A stretch of DNA of 8,309 nucleotides. Source: Cryomorphaceae bacterium. GTDB taxonomy: Bacteria > Bacteroidota > Bacteroidia > Flavobacteriales > Schleiferiaceae. This document shows positions 1-7,210 of the stretch, one piece after another. The stretch lies in assembly GCA_013205365.1 (NCBI GenBank), contig JABMNC010000027.1, positions 1-8,309 on the forward strand. The letters are read 5' to 3'. The translations under genes and the position numbers were made by a program. The notes beneath the pieces are model-generated. The model worked only from the letters and a program-made list of their open reading frames with translations, searched no databases and was not told the origin of the DNA. Numbering within the stretch: the stretch's first letter is position 1; each line of letters begins with the position of its first letter.

Positions 1-1227
1 CAGCAGAATCAGGGCAATTACCAAACCTTTGGGGAGATTATAAAACAGGCAAAGAATTCGGTGACCACCTCAGACAAGCTGCGCTTCACGCTTCTCGGTG
101 ACCCGGCATTGCGCCTGAACGGGCCCTCGCAGCGCATGGAGGTCGACAGCATCAAGGTGTTTCGGCCCGCTTCTGGCGAGTGGGTGACTGCAGACAGTGT
201 CAATGCTTTGGATTTGGTTCAGGTGAAGGGAAGAGTGCTCCAGGAGGGCGGCGTCATTGACACAAGTTTTAACGGCACAGCGCGCATTCGTTTGTTTGAC
301 AAACCGCAAGAGCGAAGCATGCTCGACAACGACAACGTGGGCTACGAGGCATCGTATTCGTTTCGGAATCAATTGGCCTATCAGGGTTTTGTGGATGTGG
401 TCAAGGGTAGTTATGCCGCCGAGTGGCGCATGCCTCTTGATCTTGTTCTTGAGTGGGGGCAGGGTAAGTTACTTACCTACGCCTATACAGCAGACAGGGA
501 TGCCGCAGGCTCAAACAGCAAAATTTTCTTGGGCGATTTGGCCGCTGACGCCCCGGCCGACCTCGAGGGTCCAGCCATTCAAATCTATATGGACGACACC
601 ACCTTTGTAAGCGGAGGAATTACCGGGGCTAATCCTTTGGGTCTGGTTCGGCTTGCGGATCCAAACGGAATCAATGCCATTGGTGCAGGCATTGGTCATG
701 ATTTGGTGGGCTACCTCGACGAGGTCTGGAGCGAACCTCTGGTTATGAACGAGCGCTATCAGGCTGATGCCAACACTTTTAAGCGCGGTACCGCAACTTG
801 GCCCTTTCAAAATTTAGAAGACGGCCTCCACACGTTCACAGTGAGGGCATGGGATACCTATAATAATCCGAGCCAGTCGAGCGTTAGCTTCGAGGTGATT
901 TCACGAGCAAAACTTGAACTTGGGGCGGTCCGCTTGTTCCCCAACCCCAGTGCGGGCTACACTACCTGGCAGGTGGAACACAACTCTGCAGGCGACAGTC
1001 TTGCCGCAGATTGGTCCATTACTGACGGCGCAGGACGCGTCGTCTGGGCGGCGGAATGGTCGGGTCTTGCCACGTCATCGGTTCTCCAAGCACCCGAATG
1101 GACCGGAACCAACACGCAAGGAACTCCCCTGAGTAATGGCTGGTTCATTGCCCGGGTCGTGGTGCGACGTGCCAAAGACAACCAGGTGGTTCGCCGTGCA
1201 GAGCGACTTATTTTGCTTCGCCCCTAA
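1..1227 (+). CDS. porU: Type IX secretion system sortase PorU, C-terminal part (5' end outside window)
   Basis: PorU is the cell-surface peptidase of the type IX secretion system. It removes the C-terminal signal of cargo proteins and attaches them to the outer membrane lipopolysaccharide. The frame is open from base 1, so about 408 C-terminal residues of a protein usually over 1,000 long are present. The string LLGDPALRL near base 100 is the typical end of the gingipain-like C25 peptidase domain. The catalytic His and Cys should therefore lie upstream of the window. After it come beta-rich Ig-like segments containing RDAAGSNSK, IQIYMDD and LEDGLHTFTVRAWDTYNN, all familiar from PorU. The last ~95 residues, from FPNPSAG (near base 937) to the end, resemble a T9SS C-terminal domain. 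The GTG at 61 is internal and not a start. porV follows after 32 nt, the usual partner order. The family call is from recognition, not a search. Confidence 0.9.
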   Translation, partial: QQNQGNYQTFGEIIKQAKNSVTTSDKLRFTLLGDPALRLNGPSQRMEVDSIKVFRPASGEWVTADSVNALDLVQVKGRVLQEGGVIDTSFNGTARIRLFDKPQERSMLDNDNVGYEASYSFRNQLAYQGFVDVVKGSYAAEWRMPLDLVLEWGQGKLLTYAYTADRDAAGSNSKIFLGDLAADAPADLEGPAIQIYMDDTTFVSGGITGANPLGLVRLADPNGINAIGAGIGHDLVGYLDEVWSEPLVMNERYQADANTFKRGTATWPFQNLEDGLHTFTVRAWDTYNNPSQSSVSFEVISRAKLELGAVRLFPNPSAGYTTWQVEHNSAGDSLAADWSITDGAGRVVWAAEWSGLATSSVLQAPEWTGTNTQGTPLSNGWFIARVVVRRAKDNQVVRRAERLILLRP

Positions 1228-1237
1228 TTTCACGGAT

Positions 1238-1245
1238 TATATTTG
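1238..1245 (+). promoter_or_regulatory. Candidate -7 promoter element of porV
   Basis: TATATTTG matches the Bacteroidota -7 consensus TAnnTTTG exactly. A possible -33 TTG lies at 1213-1215, inside the end of porU, with a 22-nt gap that is longer than the 19 nt seen at the rRNA promoter in this window. Transcription would start around 1250, giving porV a very short leader with no Shine-Dalgarno site. porV could also be read through from porU. Confidence 0.5.
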
Positions 1246-1259
1246 CCCCCTATTTATTT

Positions 1260-2465
1260 ATGATGCATTCACGCTACCTCATCCTAAGTTCTTTGCTCGC
1301 CCTGGGGGCACAATCCCTTGTAGCGCAGACATTTTATGACCGGCTGAACGACCTTAACGTGGTTACTACGGCGATGCCGATGCTCAACATTGGCCCCGAC
1401 GCCCGCTCCGGCGGAATGGCCAATACCGGAATCGGCCTGAGTCCAGACGCCAACGCCATTTTTTGGAATCCCGCCAAGCTGGCTTTTGTTGGCCAGGGTA
1501 ACGTCTACGGCGGACTTTCCTACACCCCATGGCTAAGAAGGCTGGTGCCCGACGTGGAACTTATGTTTGCCAACGTAGCGGCGGGAATCGGGGAGCGCGG
1601 AGGCATCGGAGCTAGTCTGCGCTACTTTTCACTCGGTGAAATCACCTTCCGCAACGAGCAAGGCGAAGAGCAGGGCACCTACCGTCCCTATGAAATGTCT
1701 TTGGACGTAGCCTATGCCTTGCAGCTGTCTAATAACTTTTCAGGAGGAGTATCGCTACGCTACGCCCTTTCAGACCTTGCTCAAGGTCAGGTCGTTGGAG
1801 GTCAGCTAACCAAGGTTGGCCAAACGGTAGCCACTGATATTAGCATGTTTTACCAGGGCGATGAGTTCAGTATGCCCGACGGGCAGCGCGGTCAGTGGGT
1901 AGGCGGCCTGACGCTATCAAACATCGGAGCCAAAATTCGCTATTCAGAGAGTGGCGCGTCGGATTTTATTCCCACCAACATGCGCCTTGGCGGTGGCTTC
2001 AATTGGAAGCTGGACCGATACAACCGCATCACCTTGCTAACCGACATCAATAAGTTGCTCGTACCAACCAAGCCCTTACGCGATTTGCTGGACACCAACA
2101 ACAACGGAGACCGCAGTGAAATTATTGCCGGCAAAGACGACAACGTGGGGGTGATTCAGGGAATCATTCAGTCATGGGATCCAGCGGCTAAGCCCGACGG
2201 TTTTAGGGAGCTGATGCGTGAGTTTATGGTGAATGTTGGCGCAGAGTACTGGTACAACGACCAGTTTGCCGTGCGTGCAGGCTACCAGCACGAAGACGTT
2301 ACTAAGGGGAATCGCAGGTTTTTCACCATGGGGTTTGGCGTTCGATACAACCTTATAGGGCTTGACTTTGCCTACCTCTTTCCGGCCGACCAAACGGTGC
2401 GTTCTCCGCTAGAAAACACCATTCGATTCAGTGCGCTGATCGATTTGAACCAAATCATGAAGTAG
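1260..2465 (+). CDS. porV: Type IX secretion system outer membrane protein PorV
   Basis: PorV (also called LptO) is a FadL-like outer membrane beta-barrel. It binds T9SS cargo leaving the translocon and carries it to PorU. The product is 401 residues, a normal length. It starts with a clear signal peptide, a hydrophobic stretch at about residues 6-20 and likely cleavage after VAQ (residue 23). The family signature follows at about 36-76: TTAMPMLNIGPDARSGGM, then SPDANAIFWNPAKLAF. Later segments such as DINKLL, AEYWYNDQFAVRAGYQHE and the end NTIRFSALIDL are also typical and fit alternating barrel strands. ATG codons stand side by side at 1260 and 1263, and either could be used. The gene lies 32 nt after porU and is followed by pdhA, which is functionally unrelated. 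Confidence is high because of the signature and the porU neighbour. Confidence 0.93.
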   Translation: MMHSRYLILSSLLALGAQSLVAQTFYDRLNDLNVVTTAMPMLNIGPDARSGGMANTGIGLSPDANAIFWNPAKLAFVGQGNVYGGLSYTPWLRRLVPDVELMFANVAAGIGERGGIGASLRYFSLGEITFRNEQGEEQGTYRPYEMSLDVAYALQLSNNFSGGVSLRYALSDLAQGQVVGGQLTKVGQTVATDISMFYQGDEFSMPDGQRGQWVGGLTLSNIGAKIRYSESGASDFIPTNMRLGGGFNWKLDRYNRITLLTDINKLLVPTKPLRDLLDTNNNGDRSEIIAGKDDNVGVIQGIIQSWDPAAKPDGFRELMREFMVNVGAEYWYNDQFAVRAGYQHEDVTKGNRRFFTMGFGVRYNLIGLDFAYLFPADQTVRSPLENTIRFSALIDLNQIMK

Positions 2466-2511
2466 CGGGTTAAAAACCCTAAGAAGGCAAAGACTTTTCT
2501 TGGCTAAACCC

Positions 2512-2519
2512 TACTTTTG
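2512..2519 (+). promoter_or_regulatory. Candidate -7 promoter element of the pdhA-E2 operon
   Basis: TACTTTTG fits TAnnTTTG exactly and ends 27 nt before the chosen pdhA ATG at 2547. I see no TTG about 19-21 nt upstream, so the -33 half is weak or absent. If it is used, transcription starts near 2525. This argues against the in-frame TTG at 2517 as the pdhA start, because that codon lies inside the promoter element. Confidence 0.5.
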
Positions 2520-2546
2520 CACCTCGCATTCAAGCGTACCCCATTC

Positions 2547-3542
2547 ATGGCAAAAAAGAAGCTTACCAAAGAGGTTTATTTAAAGTGGTTCGAAGACATG
2601 CTCTTTTGGCGCAAGTTCGAGGACATGACTGCAGCATTGTACATTCAGCAAAAAATTCGTGGATTCCTTCACCTGTACAACGGCCAAGAGGCGGTTTTAG
2701 CGGGTTCGCTTCTTGCGATGGAGCCGGGAGATAAGATGATAACGGCCTACCGCAACCACGTTCAGCCCATTGGCCTGGGGGTGGATCCGCGCAAAATTAT
2801 GGCCGAGCTGCACGGCAAGGTTACCGGAACCTCAAGGGGTAAAGGCGGGTCGATGCACATGTTTTCTAAGGAGCACAATTTTTTTGGTGGTCACGGAATC
2901 GTGGGTGGTCAAATTCCGCTTGGTGCAGGCATGGCCTTCGCCGATCAGTACCTGGGCAAATCCCACGTGACCCTATGCTACATGGGCGACGGTGCAGTGC
3001 GTCAAGGTTCGCTTCACGAGACTTTTAATATGGCCATGCTCTGGAAGCTTCCGGTGGTATTTATTGTGGAGAACAACGGCTACGCTATGGGTACCTCGGT
3101 AGAGCGCACCGCGAACCACAGCGACATCTACAAACTCGGACTCGGCTATGAAATGCCCTGCGCTCCGGTTGAAGGAATGGATCCTGCGGTGGTCTATGAA
3201 TCTGTTTTTGAGGCCGTGGAGCGCGCTCGTCGAGGAGACGGGCCGACCTTTCTTGAAATACGAACCTACCGATACAAGGGTCACTCCATGTCAGACGCCC
3301 AGCACTACCGCACCAAGGACGAGGTAGGAGAATACCAAAAAATTGACCCGATTCTCACTGCCAAAGACATGATTGTCAAAAAGAATTGGGCGAGCCAAGA
3401 GGAGCTCAGCGCTATAGAGGCAGGAGTCAAGAGCCGCGTGGCAGAATGCGTTCAGTTTGCCGAAGATTCGCCGTATCCGTCATCCGAAGAACTTTGGCAG
3501 CACGTCTATGTAGAAGGAGATTACCCATTTATTACGGAATAA
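2547..3542 (+). CDS. pdhA: Pyruvate dehydrogenase E1 component, alpha subunit
   Basis: This subunit, with E1 beta, forms the thiamine-diphosphate-dependent enzyme that decarboxylates pyruvate and passes the acetyl group to the lipoyl arm of E2. The 331-residue product matches the family length. The thiamine diphosphate motif runs from GDGA (148-151) to NN (176-177), followed by GYAMGTSVERT. Other family landmarks are YNGQEAV (44-50), AYRNHV (67-72) with a conserved His, GKGGSMHMF (98-106), and YRYKGHSMSD (241-250), the region equivalent to the phosphorylation loop of the mitochondrial enzyme. The frame extends upstream to a TTG at 2517, but ATG 2547 gives MAKKKLTKEVYLKWFEDM, the usual N-terminus. 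The E2 gene starts 3 nt after the stop, so the two are co-transcribed. The gene for E1 beta is not next to it, and must be encoded elsewhere. Confidence 0.94.
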   Translation: MAKKKLTKEVYLKWFEDMLFWRKFEDMTAALYIQQKIRGFLHLYNGQEAVLAGSLLAMEPGDKMITAYRNHVQPIGLGVDPRKIMAELHGKVTGTSRGKGGSMHMFSKEHNFFGGHGIVGGQIPLGAGMAFADQYLGKSHVTLCYMGDGAVRQGSLHETFNMAMLWKLPVVFIVENNGYAMGTSVERTANHSDIYKLGLGYEMPCAPVEGMDPAVVYESVFEAVERARRGDGPTFLEIRTYRYKGHSMSDAQHYRTKDEVGEYQKIDPILTAKDMIVKKNWASQEELSAIEAGVKSRVAECVQFAEDSPYPSSEELWQHVYVEGDYPFITE

Positions 3543-3545
3543 GCT

Positions 3546-4850
3546 ATGGCCTTAATTATTACGATGCCGCGATTGAGCGATACGATGACCGAAGGAGTCG
3601 TTGCGAAATGGCATGCTAAAATAGGAGATCAAATCAACGAGGGCATGCTCCTCGCAGAAATTGAGACCGACAAGGCGACCATGGACTTTGAGGCCTTTCC
3701 CGGTCAAGAGGGTGTACTCCTATATATAGGAGTGCAAGAAGCCCAGACTGCGCCGGTAGATGCTATTCTTGCTATTCTCGGAGCAGCAGGTGAGGATGTT
3801 ACGGCCCTGGTTGCAGGAGGTGCAACGGCCGCTAAGGCTGATGCAAGCCCCATAGAAGTGACTGCTTCAGCTCCTGAGCCCGCTACGGCTTCGGCTCCAG
3901 CTCCGGTAAGCCATGCTGCTTCGATACCTACTCAGCCGGCAGCAAATCCAGTTGCGACAGGTAGTCTGAACGCTACCGCCCCCAGCGACGCCCGCCTGAA
4001 GGCATCGCCCCTGGCTCGTTCGCTTGCAAGCGAACACGGCCTGAGCATTGCAAGCATACAGGGCACCGGCGACGGAGGGCGAATCACTAAAAGCGACGTG
4101 GAACGCAGCCTCACTCTTGCCTCAGTGGAGCCCAATAATGTCTCGGTAGCGGCAGTAAGCTACCCTAGCTCCGGCTACGTCGATACCCCCGTTTCGCAAA
4201 TGCGCAAAATCATTGCCAAGCGTTTGGCGGAATCCAAGTTTACGGCTCCGCACTTCTATTTGACCATTGCCGTCGACATGTCGGCAGCCACAGCAGCGCG
4301 GGCAGAAATTAATAAGGAGGGCGACGTCAAAATTTCCTACAATGATCTTGTGGTTAAGTCGGTCGCCAAGGCGCTTAAGAAGCATCCAGCCGTTAACTCC
4401 TCATGGATGGGAGACAGCGTGCGCACGAACTTTGACGTGCACGTTGGAATTGCCGTGGCCGTAGAAGACGGTTTGCTGGTGCCTGTGGTTCGTCATGCGG
4501 ACGCTAAGGGCCTTGCAGAAATTTCAGCCGAGGTGCGAGGCTTCGCAATGAAAGCCAAAGAAAAGAAGCTTCAGCCAAGCGATTGGTCAGGCAACACCTT
4601 TACCATTTCTAACCTTGGCATGTTTGGAATTGAAGAGTTTACCGCCATCATCAACCCTCCCGACGCCGCCATTTTGGCTGTTGGAGGCGTTCAGGATGTT
4701 CCAGTGGTCAAAAATGGCCAAGTGCAAGCGGGCCAGGTTATGAAGATGACCTTGAGCTGCGACCACCGCGTAATCGACGGAGTGACCGGCGCCGCCTTCC
4801 TTAATACCGTCAAAGGCTACCTCGAGCGTCCCTTGTCTCTGATTCTTTGA
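3546..4850 (+). CDS. aceF: Pyruvate dehydrogenase E2, dihydrolipoamide acetyltransferase
   Basis: E2 is the core of the pyruvate dehydrogenase complex and transfers acetyl groups from its lipoyl arm to CoA. In the 434-residue product, one lipoyl domain covers about residues 1-80, with the lipoylated Lys43 in ETDKATM. An Ala/Pro-rich flexible linker runs from about 92 to 145. The peripheral subunit-binding domain is at about 149-186 (ASPLARSLASEHGLSIASIQ, then GTGDGGRITKSDV). The catalytic domain covers about 212-434 and contains SNLGMFGIEEFTAIINPP (355-372) and the active-site DHRVIDG (406-412, His407 and Asp411). Bacteroidota PDH E2 proteins often carry two lipoyl domains, whereas this one has one. 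A related 2-oxoacid E2 is possible, but adjacency to pdhA favours PDH. The gene contains two perfect 18-bp palindromes and is followed by a strong terminator. Confidence 0.92.
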   Translation: MALIITMPRLSDTMTEGVVAKWHAKIGDQINEGMLLAEIETDKATMDFEAFPGQEGVLLYIGVQEAQTAPVDAILAILGAAGEDVTALVAGGATAAKADASPIEVTASAPEPATASAPAPVSHAASIPTQPAANPVATGSLNATAPSDARLKASPLARSLASEHGLSIASIQGTGDGGRITKSDVERSLTLASVEPNNVSVAAVSYPSSGYVDTPVSQMRKIIAKRLAESKFTAPHFYLTIAVDMSAATAARAEINKEGDVKISYNDLVVKSVAKALKKHPAVNSSWMGDSVRTNFDVHVGIAVAVEDGLLVPVVRHADAKGLAEISAEVRGFAMKAKEKKLQPSDWSGNTFTISNLGMFGIEEFTAIINPPDAAILAVGGVQDVPVVKNGQVQAGQVMKMTLSCDHRVIDGVTGAAFLNTVKGYLERPLSLIL

Positions 4851-4865
4851 TTGCAGACCTAAGCC

Positions 4866-4889
4866 AGGGCGGAATACCCGCTCTTTTTT
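4866..4889 (+). terminator. Rho-independent terminator after the pdhA-E2 operon
   Basis: A 7-bp stem (AGGGCGG at 4866-4872 with CCGCTCT at 4878-4884, one G-U pair) closes a 5-nt loop. It runs straight into a tract of T residues ending at 4889. It starts 15 nt after the E2 stop codon and separates this operon from feoA. Confidence 0.8.
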
Positions 4890-4900
4890 AGGACTTTGGC

Positions 4901-4921
4901 GAATCATTAGAATGAATCTAA
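4901..4921 (+). promoter_or_regulatory. Overlapping dyads at the feoA start, candidate iron-responsive operator
   Basis: Two inverted repeats overlap here. TTAGA-N5-TCTAA (4907-4921) is a perfect 5-bp dyad resembling the outer arms of DtxR/IdeR-type sites. TCATT-AG-AATGA (4904-4915) is a perfect dyad reminiscent of Fur half-sites, extending with one mismatch to 4901-4918. They cover the ATG at 4912. A loose promoter element, TTTG at 4895-4898 with TA four bases before it, lies just upstream, so a bound repressor could block initiation. The regulator is inferred only from the iron-uptake genes that follow. Confidence 0.35.
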
Positions 4922-5190
4922 ATACGCAACAGGCTAGCCGATGCCCAACGTACCTTAGTCTAGTGAAACTATCGGAACTCGGTGTAGGCCAAAAGGCACT
5001 CATTCTGCAGGCTAATGTGGAGCTTCCCGTCAAACTTTTTGAGATGGGATGCCTTCCTGGCGAAGAAGTTGAATTGGTTTTTGCTGCGCCATTTCGAGAT
5101 CCGCTCTGCTTTAGGGTGCAGGGAACCCTGGTAAGCATGCGCCAGGAGCTCGCAGACCTCATTCCAATAACGGAGCCTTATGGCGGTTAA
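4912..5190 (+). CDS. feoA: Ferrous iron transport protein A (FeoA)
   Basis: FeoA is a small cytoplasmic SH3-like protein that works with FeoB in Fe2+ uptake. The product from ATG 4912 is 92 residues. The core LSELGVGQKALI (about 20-31), KLFEMGCLPGEEVEL (41-55) and LVSMRQELADLIPI (73-86) is standard FeoA. The first 17 residues lie outside the domain. An in-frame GTG at 4963 would give a 75-residue protein beginning with KLSELGVGQ after the start residue, the common FeoA length and N-terminus. I report the ATG but consider the GTG a real alternative, in which case the dyads at 4901-4921 lie in the leader. The stop overlaps the feoB start by 11 nt, implying coupled translation. Identification is confident; the start is not. 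Confidence 0.9.
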   Translation: MNLNTQQASRCPTYLSLVKLSELGVGQKALILQANVELPVKLFEMGCLPGEEVELVFAAPFRDPLCFRVQGTLVSMRQELADLIPITEPYGG

Positions 5191-7210
5191 GCGTGCCCTA
5201 AGGGTCGCCCTTGTGGGCAGACCAAACACCGGAAAGTCGTCGCTGTTTAACCGCTTAACGGGTTTAAACCAAAAAGTAGGCAACTATCCAGGCGTAACCA
5301 TGGAGCGCCACGCCGGACTCGCTAAGTTGGGAGCGGGCGTGCTGGCTGAGGTACTCGATTTGCCCGGGATATACAGCCTTCACCCCTCATCCAACGATGA
5401 GCGCGTAGTGCTTCAAGTTCTTACCACAGAGGACGAGTCAGAACGTTGTGATGTGGTGGTAGGTTTGGCCGACGGCACCAACCTAAAAACCTGCCTCTTT
5501 GTATTTACTCAGGTACTGGACTTGGGCTTTCCGGCTGTTTTGGCGGTCACGATGGTCGATGAGATGGAGCGCAGAGGGGCAGAACTGGATATTCCCGCTC
5601 TGGAGGAGGCATTGGGGGTGTCGGTGGTTCCGGTCAATAGCCGAACCGGTCAAGGCTTTGACCTGCTTCAAGCGGCAATTCTCTCGGCAAAGGCCAGTAA
5701 GAAAACTCCCTTCTTTCAGCCTGCAGGCTCGCATTTGCCATGGTTGCAAAAGAAACAGGAGTGTATTGGCGCCGGACTCACCTACCGGGCATGGCTTGAC
5801 GGCCTTAACGACCCAGACTTTGCCGACAGCGTTCGGGAATCAGGCCGGAGTCCCGAGCGGGCACGCGCCGACGAGGCCATTCAGCGCTATCGTTGGGTAA
5901 ACCAATGGCTTCGAAAGGTCTACCACTACGACCCCGTGCAAGACCGCAGGGTAGCGGCTCGCTTTGATCGCCTGGTAGTGCACCCCGTTTGGGGCAGCAT
6001 TATGCTTTTTGGCGTCTTGTTTGTGCTGTTTCAAGCGCTTTTTTATGGAGCGGCCATTCCAATGGACGCCACTGACAATGGTATCGCAGGCTTGACCAAG
6101 GCCCTTAACAAGGCCCTTCCCAGTGGATTTATCAACCACTTTTTAACAAGCGGACTTTTGCCGGGTATAGCGGGCGTACTCATTTTTTTACCCCAAATTG
6201 CCCTGCTCTTTTTGTTTCTATCGCTCTTGGAGGAGAGCGGATACATGGCCAGAGTAGTCTTTATAATGGACCGGTTTATGAGACCCTTTGGATTGAGCGG
6301 TAAATCCATTGTTCCTCTGGTGAGCGGAACCGCCTGTGCCATTCCGGCCGTAATGAGTACGCGCAATATGGAGTCCGCCCAAGAACGATGGCTGGCCATT
6401 GCCGTAACGCCCCTTATGACCTGCTCGGCTCGACTGCCCGTGTATGCATTAATAATAGGACTCGTAGTTCCCAATACTCCCTGGCTGGGCATTAGCCTTC
6501 AGGGCCTGACCCTATTGGGCCTCTACGCTCTGGGCTTCGCTGCGGCACTTTTGGGTTCGGCACTACTGAATCGCGTCGTTCCCGATAAAAAGGCCGCCCT
6601 CTTTTTGATGGAAATGCCGCCCTACCGAATGCCTCTGCTTCGCAATGTCTTTACCGCAGTTTGGACCCGATCGAGGTCCTTTGTGGTAGAAGCTGGTAAA
6701 ATCATCGTATCCATAAGCGTGGTTCTGTGGTTTTTAGCCAGCAGTGGCCCCAAAGGATTGCCGGACTTTAGTGCGGACTACCAACCCCTGCCCATCGAAG
6801 AGAGCTACCTAGGCAGTATTGGGCGCGGAATTCAGCCGATCATGGCTCCGCTCGGGTACGATTGGAAAATTTCAGTGGCTATAGCCTCTTCTTTTGTGGC
6901 TCGAGAAGTGTTTGTGGGAACCATGGCTACCTTATATAGTGTAGACGGCGACGAAATTGCTCCCGTGCGGGCGCGGATGGCCGAAGAAATCAATCCCGAT
7001 ACCGGCAAACCCTACTTTAACTTGGCCGTAGGAGTATCGCTTTTGCTCTTCTATGCCTTTGCGCTGCAGTGCATGAGCACCATTGCGGTAGTGGTTCGAG
7101 AAACACGCAGCTGGCGATTTGCCCTGATACAGTTCAGTGCCTATGCGCTGGTAGCCTACCTCGCGGCTTGGTCTGCGTTTCGTTTTATATCCTATCTTAC
7201 CCCCTTATGA
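5180..7210 (+). CDS. feoB: Ferrous iron transport protein B (FeoB), GTPase-coupled Fe2+ permease
   Basis: FeoB imports Fe2+ across the inner membrane and carries an N-terminal G-protein domain. The product is 676 residues, somewhat shorter than the ~770-residue E. coli protein. G1 is GRPNTGKS (13-20), G2 Thr40 in NYPGVT, G3 DLPG (60-63), and G4 TMVD (124-127) where Asn is expected first. A helical linker spans about 170-265. The membrane part begins near 270 and has about seven or more hydrophobic segments (for example 270-290, 325-350, 405-430, 436-462, 505-520, 616-637, 648-672). The Gate motifs SGTACAIPAVMSTR (Cys386) and MTCSARLPVYALI (Cys415) are clear. The start ATG lies within feoA in another frame (11-nt overlap), and the stop shares ATGA with the next small gene. 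It belongs with feoA in one operon. Confidence 0.95.
   Translation: MAVKRALRVALVGRPNTGKSSLFNRLTGLNQKVGNYPGVTMERHAGLAKLGAGVLAEVLDLPGIYSLHPSSNDERVVLQVLTTEDESERCDVVVGLADGTNLKTCLFVFTQVLDLGFPAVLAVTMVDEMERRGAELDIPALEEALGVSVVPVNSRTGQGFDLLQAAILSAKASKKTPFFQPAGSHLPWLQKKQECIGAGLTYRAWLDGLNDPDFADSVRESGRSPERARADEAIQRYRWVNQWLRKVYHYDPVQDRRVAARFDRLVVHPVWGSIMLFGVLFVLFQALFYGAAIPMDATDNGIAGLTKALNKALPSGFINHFLTSGLLPGIAGVLIFLPQIALLFLFLSLLEESGYMARVVFIMDRFMRPFGLSGKSIVPLVSGTACAIPAVMSTRNMESAQERWLAIAVTPLMTCSARLPVYALIIGLVVPNTPWLGISLQGLTLLGLYALGFAAALLGSALLNRVVPDKKAALFLMEMPPYRMPLLRNVFTAVWTRSRSFVVEAGKIIVSISVVLWFLASSGPKGLPDFSADYQPLPIEESYLGSIGRGIQPIMAPLGYDWKISVAIASSFVAREVFVGTMATLYSVDGDEIAPVRARMAEEINPDTGKPYFNLAVGVSLLLFYAFALQCMSTIAVVVRETRSWRFALIQFSAYALVAYLAAWSAFRFISYLTPL

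Noticed and set aside
61..63. GTG as the start of the first gene
   Set aside because: The frame is open back to base 1, and the product before and after it is continuous PorU.
2467..2479. GGGTT-AAA-AACCC hairpin after porV as a terminator
   Set aside because: The stem is 5 bp with a 3-nt loop and no T tract follows.
2517..2546. Upstream TTG start extending pdhA by 10 residues
   Set aside because: The TTG is part of a TAnnTTTG promoter element, and ATG 2547 gives the usual E1 alpha N-terminus.
4889..4898. TAGGACTTTG as a full feoA promoter
   Set aside because: TA and TTTG are four bases apart rather than two and no -33 TTG is visible; kept only as context for the dyads.
4587..5162. 191-residue open frame on the minus strand
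   Set aside because: It lies antisense to the E2 gene, the terminator and feoA, and has no recognisable protein features.
6098..6119. Direct repeat of AAGGCCCTT in feoB
   Set aside because: It encodes a short repeated Lys-Ala-Leu in a helix and is probably chance.
7069..7206. Upstream extension of the small Cys gene to 87 residues
   Set aside because: The added part lies within feoB in another frame and has no membrane-protein character; the ATG in the ATGA overlap is the natural start.
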